From Tubiluchus corallicola (Eukaryota; Priapulida; Priapulimorpha; Priapulimorphida; Tubiluchidae), in NCBI GenBank assembly GCA_030141605.1, contig JAQGDQ010000260.1, forward strand, positions 1-64,000: 64,000 nt of DNA, read 5' to 3'. Under the pieces are notes generated by a model. That model ran no database searches. It had not been told where the DNA came from and saw only the letters and a program-made list of their open reading frames with translations. The translations under genes were made by a program, and so were the position numbers. Below, piece by piece: positions 12,561 to 38,724 of this stretch (position 1 is its first letter; the number at the start of each line of letters is the position of its first letter).

Positions 12561-13186
12561 CTTATAGGAAGTCTGGATGAAAAAGTGTGTAAGTCAGCAC
12601 AATTTAGGCATAATACTTATAAAATTGTGCAAATGACAAATGACGGTATTAATTTAATTGCGAAAAAAAATTATATTTATATTATTTGTAAAATTACGAC
12701 GGTAATTTAATTGTTATGTTGAGGTCATTACATTCAATATTTTATGTACATGTATAGTAATTTGTATACATAATATAGTTATGTCAATTACACCAGTAAG
12801 TTGTCTTACATGATAAACTGATTAAAAAGTAGAAACACATCGACAACGATATCTAAAACGGCTAACATCAAATTTAACTGGAAGAATTGAAAAGTTGTTA
12901 TCTTACAAGTAAAAACTAAAATTGTTATGGTTTAAAGTATCTAAAAAGTTCATTGAAATTGCTCAGCAAAAAAGCACATTTAGATACATAAACTAGAAAC
13001 AAGTTACATATTACTTCTCGTCTAGAACAAGCAGACAAAAGTACAAGCATTAAAATGTATGTTTCGAAAAACTTAAATCTGCCATATAAGAGTTTCACCC
13101 AAACGAGGACAAGCTCTTAATATTCAGCTTGATAATCGTCTTCAATATGCCAAAATAAACAGACCTTATGTACTCATACAAGTGAT

Positions 13187-13520
13187 CAGTGGCGGCTCGT
13201 GTATAAGTACTGTGGAACTGCAGCACTCCCTATTTTCAATCGATAATATTCAATATAATAAGTCATTTTTCCTTAGTTCGATCTTTATACTGGCACGGAA
13301 TCAGAACAAGTGAGGGTAGTACTGTTTGCTTCACAGCCCAACACAGTGCGCCCCAGCAACAGTTGTGTGTTTGCAGGCATGTGCACGTCTGAACCCAGGT
13401 AGAGAAACTACTGTCACTCACACAGTTTGCTGTCAGTTGTCACGTGCTTACCGTGAATGGATCAAGTATGAACTCCGACAACTTAGGCTATTAGTAAGCA
13501 AACAATTTTTTTTCTTTATG
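13187..13520. mobile_element. Solo hAT-like terminus
   Basis: It begins CAGTGGCGGCTCGTGTATAAG, a hAT-like terminus, and its first ~250 bases are a diverged inverted copy of 17972 backwards. The shared stretches include TCAATATAATRAGTCATTTTT and TCTTTATACT. The preceding eight bases are caagtgat. No matching opposite end with a duplication was found nearby, so this is either a truncated element or one end of a larger one. Confidence 0.6.
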
Positions 13521-14832
13521 ATTTCATCAAGTTTATGTATAAACTTTTGTATGTTTGTTTGAAATTATAATTATAAATGACAACATTAAAATATTTGTTT
13601 CATTTCACACATCTCTGACACTTTGCCATAGTCATACTGTCACTGGCATAATGCAATTGTAGTGATTAAAACAGGTCAAATAATGCTTCCGTTTATAGGA
13701 AAAAATGCCCTAACACCTGTTCTATCTCCATATTCTGAAAAGAACTTATATTAATTCTTTTTTAGATGTAATGGGTAAGTTTACAGTAAACTAGAGGCAA
13801 ACAAATGATGAAACTTTGCTGCAAGCAACAATAATTTTTTTACATGCTAATATACTAGTAAAACTGAAGCCTATGCCATTCCTTAACATCTTTCCTAAAA
13901 CTATACAGGATCTAATGTGTGAAATAATGGGTCTTTCCTAAAACACTCTTTAATCACTTTCCGCAATCTTGAAAAATTCAATTCATTAGCTAGTAAACTA
14001 CTATATGTACCACAAATTATACATTACTTTATGTTACATACAAAATCTTAATGCAAAAATAGTAATTAAATTACATGAATATCATTAAATCACAGATTTG
14101 AATACAGCCTACACTGAAAATAATTCACACAAATAAAAATTACTTACTTATAAAGTAGGTACAGTAATACTGACTTTTTTGATAACATCTAAAGATTTAA
14201 AAGTAATTATTAACAATAGCTTATGTACATTGCAATCATAAACTAGAACAACAGCAACACTACACTTGGCAGTAAATAAGACATTAAAATGACTTTGACT
14301 TCGTTGCTATAACTACATTTTTGTCATTATTTTTACACAGTTTTGTCTTAATTGGTATGAATACAGCACTGAACAGTGGACAGTAATGACTGGCAATTGA
14401 ACTTCTCTAAACAATGTTTTAACATTAACCTTTTGTCTCTGTCAAAAAATTGCTTACATTCTTCAAAAACAACTTGGAAATACTGACAGATTTTCATGTG
14501 CTTTGCCACACGTAACCCGAATAGTTACTTAGTTACACAGTTCTGATTATGTAAAAGAATTCCGTCTACTTAAGAACTGGATAGAAATTTGATTAGAAAT
14601 CATTGAATAAAATTCTCAAAAAGTACCATACAAGGATTTCAACTAATATGCTGTTTAGCTGGACGTAACTAATTAAGCACTGCCCAGGATTCTGAATGAT
14701 TGACCTTAGTCATAAGAAAGAGAAGATAACGCAGACAGGTTCACAACATGGCTACTACACTTTCACTACAATTTCTTTAGCACTTTGAATATAAGCACCA
14801 ATACAAGGAAAAATTATTCAGACGTTCTACAA

Positions 14833-14838
14833 TTTATT
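14833..14838 (-). terminator. Candidate HDAC11 poly(A) signal
   Basis: AATAAA on the minus strand about 70 bases beyond the stop codon. It is the first canonical signal after the last exon. No transcript evidence. Confidence 0.45.
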
Positions 14839-14907
14839 TAAAATTAGACCGAAAGTTTTTCTCTGCCTTAGTTTTACGTATAACATAACTAAGCAAAAGT
14901 AATTCTT

Positions 14908-25907
<11,000 letters not shown>

Positions 25908-26750
25908 TTCTATGTGTGAGTCAACCTACTGAAAGAGCAAATCATGATTACCAAAACGTTTCACCAAGTTTACATTGTGCATTTCCACAACATGCCTCTC
26001 ACAAAATCCTCATTTTGTTACCATAACTACCATCATCAATGAGAGCTGAAGTTTTTCAGCTGATCTGCGCCATTAGACGTACTGATCTATAACATCTGCA
26101 GCCAGACAAACAACTTTGATTTCAGAAGAACGAAAGTATATCAAATTCTTCTACGAAGTGGTTTTTAGACTTTGAAAGGCACTTAGATTATATAAATAGA
26201 GTGATTCTGATAAGAAACCTGGTACATCAGTTCGGTATCATGTCTTGCTGAGATGTTATGCTTGCATCTTGCTTATAACACTGTGAATTTTGACAATGGA
26301 AAACCAATGAGCATTGTCATGATATATTGCACTGTGGTATAGCATCATTCTCTTCCCTCTATGTGCAACAGAACTTTTACAGAACCGCTTTTATTAAGTA
26401 AATAATTGTCACATTTGAAAAGATTAGATATTTGCCTTTAGTATTTCTGCAAAGTCTTTAGCAATCAGTTTTGCTAATACTGATATTTGTTTATTTATCT
26501 ATATTCACAGAATTTAGAACAGAAATTCTTAGAAGATCGGCAAATTTTAGTTTTTTTAAAAAGTTCTTAAAAATGTTACAATCAGCTATAGCACTATTCT
26601 CAAATGTTTAAAAGTTAGTTACTACCAAGAAACTACCAAGATGTAGAAAACCACAGTGTGATGCAATAGCTCAGTGAAATAATTTTTCTTACAGTACGCA
26701 CTTTAGCACTCCTTTGCAGGATCTAGTGAAGGAGATGTTTGTGGTGGGAC

Positions 26751-27190
26751 CAGGGCTGGATTACCCTATAGGCTAGTACAAGCTGTAGCCTAAGGCCCTC
26801 GAGGTAGGGCCCCCCGCACTTGAGGCACCCTGCCAAAAGATTTTCAAACATAGTTTTTTTGAAAAATGAGTATAGTATTTTAATATTTTGTATTGCCGAA
26901 TAATTCCCTAAACTGAAAATAAAATTTCAACTTTCAAGCAGGAGTCTGAAAACCCAATTGTAAAAGGGCCCCTATGTGTGACCCATTATTTGAGATAAAG
27001 GACCAGTGTTTGAGGCCTTTTATTTGAGACATGGGACCGCAGTTTCAAGCCCTATTTGTGAATCTTAGGGCTTCAGTCCATGTTTGTTCCTCATATTGAG
27101 GGTGAGTTAGAGAGTCGATCCGTCTGAATGGGCCCTATAATTTCATTAGCCACTGGCCCCAAAAGTCATAATCTCGTGGGATTGAAGCAT
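26751..27190. mobile_element. Degraded hAT-like element, left end only
   Basis: It begins CAGGGCTGGATTACCCTATA, close to the end of the MITE at 46569, and is followed by sequence rich in GGGCCC blocks. No matching right end or duplication was found, so the right boundary is nominal. Confidence 0.4.
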
Positions 27191-28682
27191 GTCTCATTAT
27201 CAAGGATATCTCTAAGTCTAAGATCAGCCAGCAAACTGGCAGAAACATCTCAGCTACACATATGGAACACATGGTAGCCACTAACATAAAATACGCTGCT
27301 CAATCCAGTTAGAATGAGATATTAAACCAATTTACAAAGCCATGTTTTGCCACATCGCTGCTTATGCAACACATCTATCAGGTGCCTAAAACTAATCTCT
27401 AACTTAAAAATTTAGTATTATTTCCCCGATATGTCAATTTTACGAAAAGCTGGTCAAAAATAAGGTGGGAATATTAAGTTCATACAGCATGCAATTACAA
27501 ACACAAAGAAGTAAAACTAGATTCAATTCAATTCAATTCAAAACGTGCATTTATTTCCATATTCATGAGGCAAGTAAATGTATTTAATTATCGCAATGGA
27601 AATAGGATGGCGAAAGACCAAGAAGGTCAACTAGTCAATGGATGTATGTGATTATTGGGATGACACTGTAGCTAATTCACTCATGATAGTAGTGAAATTA
27701 CATTATTACTATTTTACTTAGTAATCTGTTTAAAATTCACTAATCAACTTTAAATAACTGAAGGATGAAAATGCAATCAGAAATATCTAAACCTACAGGA
27801 AAATGATGAAGAAAAAGCAATAGTAAGTAAAAGCCAAATAAGGTGGTACAAATGAAATTAAAGATGATGTTTTTAATGATGATCTGCCTAGATGTTTCTA
27901 GGCAGATAAGATTTTAGCTTGCTGCTGATCAGTGACAGATTGAATATGCGGTCAGGTTGTGACTGGAGTCACTACACTCTATAGAATACAATTTTCTTAG
28001 TTATGAGATAGTTGATTTCTAATGACTAGCTTTAAAAACAGATAACTGCATAGAACAGTTGTTGTGCACTAAACTTTAGTGCTACTTTAGCTTTAAAGTA
28101 TCTTAGAAAGTGGAAAAAGTCTAAATATTAGAATTATAAACACCCATTCTACCTTGAACAGCATTACTGCTGAAGTTGGTAAGGAACATCTGAATATATT
28201 GAAATTATATATTGAATATATCAGAATATAATATATATTAAAACATTCTGAAACATAGAGTGATTTATCAATAATAAGTTATTGTTTTACAATTTTTATA
28301 AACTGTCACACAATTTTGTAACTACTACGCCATCTTTTGACGAAAAATACACTTTGCATGAAGTCCGCCACAATAATTTTTAAGCTTGTTCATGAAGTAA
28401 TGCAATTTGCTTTCACCAAGCTATAATTGTGCTAGTTCTCTGTATATATTTCACAAAACATAAAAGTGTTAACAAAAATTGCTTGAATTTTTATCAGTAG
28501 GCAAGCATTCTTTACAAGGCAGGTGCTATGATAGCCTACATTAATTTATTAGTAATTGATTTGATATAACTACAGCTATATTAAGCTTTAAGTTAAAATT
28601 TTAAATGCAATTTTCACTTTTCAGGGTGTTAATTGCCACTTTTTGGGGTGATAGTTACTACTACTAATCTGTTAATTTATAC

Positions 28683-28858
28683 AATTATTAAAAACTAATT
28701 AAAGGCCAATTCAATGAAAACATTATAACTAGCCTAGCTCAAAGCTATTATTAAGAACTAATTAAAGGCTAATTCAAAAAAACATTATAATTATCCTGGT
28801 TCAGTGCTATTACTAAGAACTAATTAAAGACCATTTCAATGAAAACATTATAATTTGC
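28683..28858. repeat. Tandem repeat, 62-63-bp unit, about 3 copies
   Basis: AACTAATTAAAG recurs at 28693, 28756 and 28818. Each is followed by a CATTATAA segment, and the copies are otherwise moderately diverged. Confidence 0.85.
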
Positions 28859-30654
28859 CAATCACCTGCAATGTTTGTGCTACATAGAGGCTGCTAAATT
28901 TGCCTCTCATGCTTTGCTACTGTACAGAGTTAAGCAACATTAACTTTTCGTGATAACATTGTACTCTGATTCCATTGTATTCTTCATGTGTAATGGTTTT
29001 GTAACCATTAAAGTGGACATTTTGTTGTTTTCACCAATTTCAAAAAAAAATTAGAATGTCAGGTAAAATGCCTTATTGCTCTGCTGTGTTTGAATGTTGA
29101 GTGCAAAGTGGGAAAGAAGTTTCTCTACATTCATTCCCCCAATAAGGTGAAAAGCTGAGATAAGCAAGGGTAACTGAAAAAAGTTTTTCAACTAACCAAA
29201 AATGCCAGAATATGTGCGATCATTTTTGCATCTCTCTCAGTCTAATCATGTTTGCTTCCCAGATGCAATGCTCAAAAAAACATTTACTCTGAAGTCAGAT
29301 GTCGTAACAAGTGTAAACATTCCTGAGTACGGAAAAGTCTGCAGAGTGTAGGGTGAAGAGTTAGCAGCTCAAATTACTAACAAATGGCTGTGCAATAGTA
29401 GCAATTGTCACTACAAGTGCGCAAACACCATTTTTGCAAAAATTCAGGCTAAGAATTGTCTTTCAAGAAACTTATGCTAAACCACGTAGTGGAGTATGGT
29501 TTGATATGCTGGCTTAGGCGGAGTGACATCATCACTCAGTTATGTCCTGCTCGTGTTGCTATATACTGTTAGGTCTTCAAATATGATAAAAAGGAGTTTT
29601 TTAAAGCAATTCGTTTGCAAGGTTGCTAATAACATAGATAACACTGATAACAATATATCGTGTTAATAATGTGAACTATTAGCAACAACTATAACAAAAA
29701 TTGTTATAGTTATATAGCATTACAGTTGCACAGTGATATAGTTATACAATGGGACCACATACTACCTGTATTATACTAAACTGACACGTTGAGCTTTTAA
29801 TTGATGCTGACAAAGTCTTACACTATTTAACAAATTGTGGAATAACTAAACAGTGGCAAAACCAGTCAGTCTCTGGGTCCTGAATGGCAGGCAGTGCCAA
29901 GCACCCGCGAAGTGAATGGCTGCCCAGTTAAAAGACGGAAAAATAATCTGTTTGCAAATTATTAGCAAAATTACACTTTGCAGTGACTTCATTTATCCTG
30001 GGTAATTAGTTTCTTAAAATTATAGTTACCTAGCAATTTACAAATGAGGCCAACTTGTATAACTTAATAAGAGCGAATACATTAAAACATTAGTAAAAAC
30101 AAAGCATTAAAATTTTTTTAAAAGCTTTTACAAGAAATTTTCAGCACCCTGCCGAACGCAGCTAAATTTTAGCAACATCAAATCGGCGCTATGGGATATC
30201 TTCATAAAATTCCTTTTCGTATAAGCGCAGTAAAAAGATTTGAGTGACGTCAGTTTGCGATTTTGCACGTCTACCACACCTACAGCAGTTTTTTGCGTTT
30301 TCCTCGTTTTACAATCTTGTAATGTAACTAAAGCAGCATTTTTCGGTTAAATGACCATTACGGTGCTTTTGTAACAAGAAGGAACAGGTACTGAAAAAGT
30401 CAACTTCTAACAAACTTTCAAAAATAAAATTTACTGAACAGTTAGTGAGTGCATCAACCTTGAACCCTGCTGTTTTCACTTCATCGTCTTTCCTACGTAT
30501 ATTCACAAACGGTACACTGTACCTTGGATTAACTCCGACGCAGATGTAAGGGATCGAGTCTCTTACTCTTCAAGTCGGTGGTATTGTTAACCAAACACAA
30601 AAAGCTTAATTTAGCTTGTCCGGTCTTGCTTATAACTGACCAAATTAAAAGAAC

Positions 30655-31875
30655 ATGGTGCTGTCACAGAGGCAACGAGAAGAACTGAACAAAGCCATTG
30701 CTGATTACTTTAGCAGTAATGGATATATGAACACACTAAATGAATTTATTAAAGAAGCTGATATGTCTGGAGAAACAGACAAGAAATATGCCGGACTACT
30801 GGAAAAAAAGTGGACTTCAGTCATTCGACTACAAAAGAAAGTGATGGATTTAGAAACAAAATTAGCTGATGCAATAAAGACTAGCACGGAACCCTATAGA
30901 GAGCGATCACCTGGAGAGTGGATACCACGACCACCGGAAAAATATTGTCTTACTGGTCATCGAGCACCCATCACACGAGTAATTTTTCATCCTGTATTCA
31001 GTGTTTTGGTATCTTCAAGTGAAGATGCCACCATTAAGATCTGGGATTATGAAATGGGTGATTTTGAGCGTACCCTAAAGGGACACACTGACTCAGTGCA
31101 AGATATAGCATTTGATAATAATGGAAAGATATTAGCTTCATGCTCTGCTGATATGAGTATAAAATTATGGGACTTTCAAAGTTATGAATGTATGAAAACA
31201 TTACGTGGTCATGATCACAATGTATCATCAGTTCAATTCATGCCAAGTGGCGACCATATTGTATCAGCTTCACGCGACAAAACCATCAAGATGTGGGAAG
31301 TTGGGACAGGATATTGCGTGAAAACGTTTACTGGGCACAGAGAATGGGTTAGATCAATTCGCATTAACTTTGATGGATCGCTACTAGCTAGCTGCTCTAA
31401 TGATCAAACCGTTAGGATTTGGGTTGTGTCAACTAAAGAATGCAAGATGGAGCTACGTGAGCATGACCATGTGGTTGAGTGTGTGGAATGGGCACCAGAG
31501 GTGACCCATACTTCCATCTGCGAAGCAGCAGGTTCTGATATAAAGAAGAGTTCAAACAGAGCTGGTCCTTTTTTGGCTTCCGGATCGAGAGATAAAACCA
31601 TCAAGTTTTGGGATGTCAGTACGGGAATGTGCATTTTCACGCTGCATGGGCACGACAACTGGGTGAGGGGGTTGCGTTTTCATCCTGGCGGAAAATATCT
31701 ACTGTCAGCATCGGATGACAAAACCCTACGCATCTGGGAGATTAAGTTGAAGCGCAATTCTAAGACACTGGAAGCACACCAACACTTCTGCACTTCATTA
31801 GATTTCCACAAGAATGCACCATACGTCATCACGAGTAGCGTTGACCAGACGGTCAAAGTTTGGGAATGCCGTTAA
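30655..31875 (+). CDS. PAFAH1B1: LIS1 / PAFAH1B1, dynein regulator (intronless)
   Basis: A single uninterrupted 406-residue frame aligns end to end with LIS1 (about 410 residues in vertebrates). LIS1 binds cytoplasmic dynein with NDEL1 and is also the non-catalytic subunit of brain PAF acetylhydrolase; it acts in nuclear positioning and spindle orientation. The LisH dimerisation motif is at about residues 7-39 ([18 protein letters not shown]), the short coiled coil at about 55-80, then seven WD40 repeats with GH...WD signatures such as [31 protein letters not shown] and [18 protein letters not shown]. The C-terminus [13 protein letters not shown] is complete. No frameshift or stop is seen. 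LIS1 is multi-exon in vertebrates, so the single exon is notable. A candidate poly(A) signal AATAAA lies at 32661-32666. Confidence 0.97.
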   Translation: MVLSQRQREELNKAIADYFSSNGYMNTLNEFIKEADMSGETDKKYAGLLEKKWTSVIRLQKKVMDLETKLADAIKTSTEPYRERSPGEWIPRPPEKYCLTGHRAPITRVIFHPVFSVLVSSSEDATIKIWDYEMGDFERTLKGHTDSVQDIAFDNNGKILASCSADMSIKLWDFQSYECMKTLRGHDHNVSSVQFMPSGDHIVSASRDKTIKMWEVGTGYCVKTFTGHREWVRSIRINFDGSLLASCSNDQTVRIWVVSTKECKMELREHDHVVECVEWAPEVTHTSICEAAGSDIKKSSNRAGPFLASGSRDKTIKFWDVSTGMCIFTLHGHDNWVRGLRFHPGGKYLLSASDDKTLRIWEIKLKRNSKTLEAHQHFCTSLDFHKNAPYVITSSVDQTVKVWECR

Positions 31876-32868
31876 CTGAGTATATCTGCTTCGCATCTGG
31901 GCTGCTGATAAATTTTCTGGCATTTTTGTTTTCACCTGCACAGTTTTTGCAGAATTTTGGGCCTTCGTATTTAGTATTGTGCGAATGACAAATTTCAGAA
32001 ACTGCATGATTAATTAAATAGGTCAGCAATTTCACAAAAAAACTCACTTATATATTTTCAGATTTTATTGCAACATCTTCTAAGCTTTTATCATTTTAAG
32101 ATTCATCGTTGTTTGTTCTGCATCTTCGTTAGTTCCTTACTATATTTCTGATTTAAATTCATTTCACGTATTCAAAATGTGCAGAATTATTAAATGCCAA
32201 CTAGATGAAGCGAAGCATTTTTGTTACGGATTAGTCAAACGTTGTATATATATATTAGGCTTAGTAGATTAATGAATTCTTGCCATTCTAAGCACTGACA
32301 TCAGTAGTTTAATTCACAGAAATTACTTTTAATGAGTAATTTTCAAGCATTTGAATTTAATTATGAATTGGTCTTAAGTACGATTTCTTTTCTATTCTGA
32401 CACTTACAGACTCTGCAAATTCTTAGCTGTAACAAATAGCAGTCCGCACTTAGAATGCATTTTTTATCTTTAGCGAATTTTTTTATTAAGCCCAAGTTTA
32501 TATTTTGTGCTAAAAGTTAATGTATAAAATATTGTAATATAATTTGCTTGAATATCTTTTTAATACAAAAGCTAGTTTGCTTATTTTCTGCTTAGTCATT
32601 ACGGGCTATAATTTTATAGTACCTAAACATGTAAAGTGTATATCTAAATGTGTTACTCATAATAAATATTTAAACTACTTATAGCAAGTTGCAGGATGCT
32701 CTGCATTTTCAGCTAGTAAATGAAACCAGCAACTGGCAATTCTAAGTGCTATGAAATTGTGTAATTTAGTAAAAAACTGTTAAATTGATTTTGACCTTCC
32801 AACTGCATCACAATTTTCAGGTGACCATGATATAAATTGGATTTTAATATTCCAAGGAAAATGTATTT

Positions 32869-32953
32869 TGTAAATATTACTCCAGTTTGTTGTATTTTTG
32901 GAAAACTGGCTTGTAAAAATACTCCAGTTTGTCGTTTTTTGAAAAATTGGCTT
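32869..32953. repeat. Tandem duplication, 43-bp unit
   Basis: TGTAAA.ATACTCCAGTTTGT...GAAAA.TGGCT occurs at 32869 and 32912 with a few differences. Downstream of LIS1, within the probable 3' flank. Confidence 0.7.
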
Positions 32954-33035
32954 CTGTATTAATAAGACAAACAAGTTATAGTTGATTTATCAACTAAAAT
33001 GGCTGCCTTATAAAATTCTTACTTTCTAGTAGTTT

Positions 33036-33125
33036 GAAAAACTCATAGCTTTTAAATATTCAAAAAGAAATTCTAGTGTCGAAAAACTCGCAGTTTTTAA
33101 ATATTCAAAAAGAAATCCCAGTGCC
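33036..33125. repeat. Tandem duplication, 45-bp unit
   Basis: Two adjacent copies starting GAAAAACTC at 33036 and 33081, sharing TTTAAATATTCAAAAAGAAA exactly. Confidence 0.9.
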
Positions 33126-34564
33126 GTCCTACTTTAAAACAGCTTCGTGCTTACGTCAGACATCATAGCTATTGCTGCTGCGTTTAATAAAATAAGGCAA
33201 AAATGTCTGCTAAATTTAATGTAACTGAAGTATTTATAAATATGCTCATGTTGCTGAACTATTACATTTTAGAAATATTCTAAATTAGATATCTGCATGA
33301 CTTGGTGTAAGCTGTCTTTTCAAAACTCAGCATAGTTCTTGCAGCATAGACCATGAAAGGCTTATATTTGATAAATGTCACAATTATACCATACTTAAAA
33401 TAGCATAGCATATAATTTGTATAGATTGTCGCATTGTTTAAAAGCAAATGGGTATGCTGGTTCATGTAGTAATAAATTTTAATATGAATTGTAAAACTGT
33501 AAACAAAAAATGAGACTAATTTTAAATTAACCTCACTATTAAGCACAATTTTTACATTAATGTTGCTCTGAGTGAGTGAAATAATGAAGACCCAACAGTT
33601 TTCGTTGTTACGAAATTAGTTTTTTATTTTGAAAATTATTGTAGATTTTGCTAATCATTAAGATAAGTTTGTTTAAACACAACCTTTTTGTATTATAATA
33701 GAACGCGCAGTTGTGTTTTATTCAGTTACCTCAAAAGACACTAAGTTTGTGTGGTGAGACACTAGAATTTATGACCAGTTGACTTACCACCTCTTACAGC
33801 TGACCTTTTGGAACAGGCAGTATTTTTGCTATGTTGATACATTAGACATAACCATATTCGAATATTTGGCTGTCACTGCATTTGTACTTTCAAAGCGAAG
33901 CGCTCTGTAAGTGCATTCACTGGAATAAAGGTTAGAATATAGTGTATGACCTCAAGCACTTAGCAGCATCATACTACATTTGGAATCTGGTTGTGAATGT
34001 AAGTTTATCATTAACTTCAGCAATAGCTTCTGTGGTCTTCAATGTGCTATATATTTACAGACATAACCAGTTCTTGCCGGTGTTTGCTTTAAACCATCTG
34101 TAACTATTTAAATACACTATACACTATTGCCATAGTTTATCATTGCAAAAATAAGTTACTGACATGTTATTATTCTGTGAAAATGTTGTACTGCTTTGCT
34201 ATTGTCATTAAATTCAACTGAAAACCACGTTGGTACTGATATGTTTTTGTTATAATTTTTTGAAATAGTATGAAATTTCTACATATCCCAGGCTATATCG
34301 TACTCACTATACAGCATAGTGGCAAGTGACCAGGCTATAAAGAAACCTTAATTAATTAAAAATGACCAATCGTATGACACAGTATAAACAGTTACATAGT
34401 TTATACAGTTCTTTAACAAATTACTTCGTTGACAAATGGTTTAATTTACGGTTTTCTCCAAAAATTTCTCAACAAATGTCCTGGCTTGAGGCAGTGTACC
34501 GTATAACTGCAACCTTTGAATGATGAAACTAATTTGTGATGGGGAAACCAAAGTTTAACAAGAA

Positions 34565-34820
34565 GTTACCAGCTTCCCACATATGTATATAGCAACATGA
34601 TTTACTTCAGCAGCTGACATTTCAACAACAAAGCAAGATGTCATAATCACAAAATTCTATGGTCTTGTAACAAGATCTTGATATGATGTTGACTTGAGCT
34701 AAGTCAGACTTCATAATCATAGAATTTTGTGATTATGACATCTTGTTTTGGGACAATGCGACATGCTGAAATGTCAGTTGCTGAAATAAATAACATTGTT
34801 ATATGTGATGGAACTAGCTT
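34565..34820. mobile_element. Palindromic MITE
   Basis: Inverted arms meet around 34690. The inner arms share AAGATGTCATAATCACAAAA and onward through ATTCTATG without a mismatch, and the outer arms share CAGC.RCTGACATTTCA with more divergence. The outer boundaries are approximate and no clean target duplication was seen. Confidence 0.8.
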
Positions 34821-35021
34821 TCTTTATTATGGATAAGAATATTCCACAGTATCGCCTAAGTTTTTAATAATCAGTATGAATGACTAAACAAACTGGTTTG
34901 GAGTGGTTTTTTGAACATCGTATGCAAACTTATTATTCAGTAATGGAAAAGTTTGTTCAGTTTGGTACATTGAAATAATTGTACATCGTAGCCGTTTACA
35001 CAGAACTCAAGCAATTGCTAT

Positions 35022-35490
35022 TACAGTCAAACCCTTCGTACTGCCTAAACCCCTTTGTACCCCTTTGTACTGCCCTACTTTGGCACGGGAAAAAGTTGGC
35101 GTTATAGCGTTTGACGCTTTTACGTGGTATGTTAAATTGTACACGGGCTAGAGGTCTCAATTTTCACTCTAAAGGTTAATGAATTAAAAGAGTATTATTA
35201 AATTAGTCATTTGTGAACTAATGACTCATCAAAATCAATCATCTCTCTCAAGAACATTTTGTTTACATAATAAACGTGTTTTGTACTCAGCCATATACAT
35301 GCAATAGGCTATACGCCTACTACTCCACTAATCATGTACATGTATATGTAAAAAAGGTTAAGTCAACTACAAATTTCTTGCAAGTAATTAATGTTAATAA
35401 TTTGCCTTAATTTGTTCCTGGTCATTTTGCAAGCGGTAAGCCAGTTTGATGACCAGTATAACGGGGGTGGTATAACGAGGTTTGACTGTA
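35022..35490. mobile_element. Pogo/Tigger-like MITE, copy 1
   Basis: The left end is TACAGTCAAACCC and the right end TATAACGAGGTTTGACTGTA, inverted, with TA at each end as in the Tc1/mariner/pogo superfamily. The interior shares long stretches with 45487-46325 (for example CTCAATTTTCACTCTAAAGG and TTTGTTTACATAATAAAC). No transposase. Confidence 0.8.
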
Positions 35491-35848
35491 TTTGCTTCCC
35501 AAAAACATATATAATCTACAACACAAAAATTAAGTGGTTATACAGTCAGTTGTCATAATGAAAAGTATATTTCAGACAAATACTGTAATGTTTAACTTGC
35601 AAACTTTAACAAAACTACTGTACTCACTGCTGGAAATTAAACAGTTTGGAGGAGATATTATAAAGGAATAAAATAAATGTGTTTATATTGTAAATCACTT
35701 TTAGCAATTGATTGACTGTAAGTGAATTTAGTGCAAAAATACTCCGGCGGCCACATTACGCAAATCATTTCACACTAAGCTGAGATACATAGTGAAGCCC
35801 GAATATGGTCTGAACAAGATTCTTTACCAACAAATTAAGTTATTTCAA

Positions 35849-37396
<1,548 letters not shown>

Positions 37397-38306
37397 TTAC
37401 CTCTCGTTGACTGCCTTTCCAAGATCTGAAAATAGGAAGGTACAAAAATATAAAAAATCACTTTGCATATTTAGTGAGAAAACATAAATACTCCTCTGTG
37501 ACTGATATAAGAATGTGACAGCCAGGTTTGCTCAAATCACTGCAGACAATTAAAAAACAAACAATCAAACAAATAAATAAACGATCGTATAATTCACAAA
37601 AAATATTATTTATAAATAAATAATAAACAAAAAATCAATTTACTCAAGGAGCAAAGTGTTCATTTTTCAGAAAAGTTTAATAATTATACATAATAGTTGT
37701 TTTTTTAACTTTTTGCTATTTTGCACCGATTTAAAGCAAAATGAAAGATTATCCATAAATTGTCTCACAGAAGTAGCATCTACACTTCTGTATTTTATAT
37801 TTAATATACTATATTATATTTTTATGTCAGTTTTATATACAGGTATCTTATTTTAGATTAGGGCCAAGTTATCAAGTTTCCTGCAATTATCTTTAACTCA
37901 GGACAACACTCCAAGCAGGTACCTGGCATTCAATGGCGAGGTCTATTTATCACATTAATAATTTCAGCTCGGCTGGAATCTAATTCATTATCAAAGATAA
38001 TTCTTCGTGATAAATAGACAAATTAATGATGAGATCTTGAGCTAAGAGAAATGTCTTAGTCAAGTTTGACAGAAAAAAATTGCAGACAGTTTGGTATATG
38101 TGAAATAGCCCAAAAGTAATCACTAATCACGCTCAACAGCCTATAGTTTATAAGCACTTGCTAATCACTACCACAAAGAAATATTATCAATGGTGACTTA
38201 AAATCTGTTCATACTCGTTATTTACTCGAAAGATTTGATATTCATTATTCAAAATATTTGGGGGTTTATTACAGAGCGCTACATGATCATGAATCAAAGT
38301 TGCTTG

Positions 38307-38724
38307 TAGGGCTGAGACAGTTAGGCTTTTTAATTAACCGTTTAAATGTTATTAATTGAAGTTGGTTAACTGTTGTTCCTGGTGACATCATACATTTATT
38401 CATTCATTCCTTGTATGAGTAAGTGGTGCACTTCAAATCTAGCATGTGTCAGTGAGAATGTCCAACATGGCGGCATCCTCATAACACGCGCGTCTGAAAA
38501 ACTTTTTGCAGTTTACCGTTAGATGAATTCAAACAATGTTGTAAACAGTACAATTTTGTGTAAGCGGGGCATTGCTAACTGCGTACGCTAACTCAAAATA
38601 GACATAATGTTCCATTACTACGGATATGTAGAAAACTTTATTAAGTAACGGTTAAGTGGTTAGTGATTTTCTAAACTGTTACACCAGCTAGCAGTCGGTT
38701 ACATGGTTAACCGTTTCAGCCTTA
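38307..38724. mobile_element. hAT MITE with perfect 8-bp target duplication
   Basis: The ends are TAGGGCTGAGACAGTTAGGC and, read inward from the right, TAAGGCTGAAACGGTTAACC. The flanking octamer gttgcttg is identical at 38299-38306 and 38725-38732. The 418-base interior has no transposase and is rich in GGTTAAC-like motifs. The perfect duplication suggests a relatively recent insertion. Confidence 0.92.

Larger units (their letters stand above)
11236..14907. other. Intergenic region between two convergent genes
   Basis: It holds the 3' ends of the secreted-protein gene (+) and HDAC11 (-). An AATAAA at 11698-11703 is a candidate poly(A) signal for the former. On the minus strand an AATAAA at 14838-14833, about 70 bases past the HDAC11 stop, is a candidate for the latter. 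Between them lie a LINE tail, a 41-bp satellite, a TG microsatellite and a hAT-like terminus, listed separately. No further gene is seen. Confidence 0.6.
25908..30654. other. Region between HDAC11 and LIS1 starts
   Basis: The two genes are head to head, 4.7 kb apart. This stretch should hold a non-coding first exon of HDAC11 and the LIS1 promoter, but I could not place either. It contains a hAT-like terminus at 26751, a short ATTCA microsatellite near 27519-27540 and a 63-bp tandem triplicate. No protein-coding exon is recognised. Confidence 0.5.
31876..35848. other. Intergenic region, LIS1 and RIOK2 tail to tail
   Basis: It contains the LIS1 3' UTR (AATAAA at 32661), two short tandem duplications (32869-32953 and 33036-33125), a palindromic MITE (34565-34820) and a pogo-like MITE (35022-35490). 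No coding exon is seen. Confidence 0.6.

Noticed and set aside
12453-12710. Cys/Val-rich 85-codon open frame
   Set aside because: Translation of a TG microsatellite with no splice or start context.
13616-13650. Right end of the hAT-like element starting at 13187
   Set aside because: GTCACTG at about 13640 resembles an end, but the flanking octamer does not match caagtgat.
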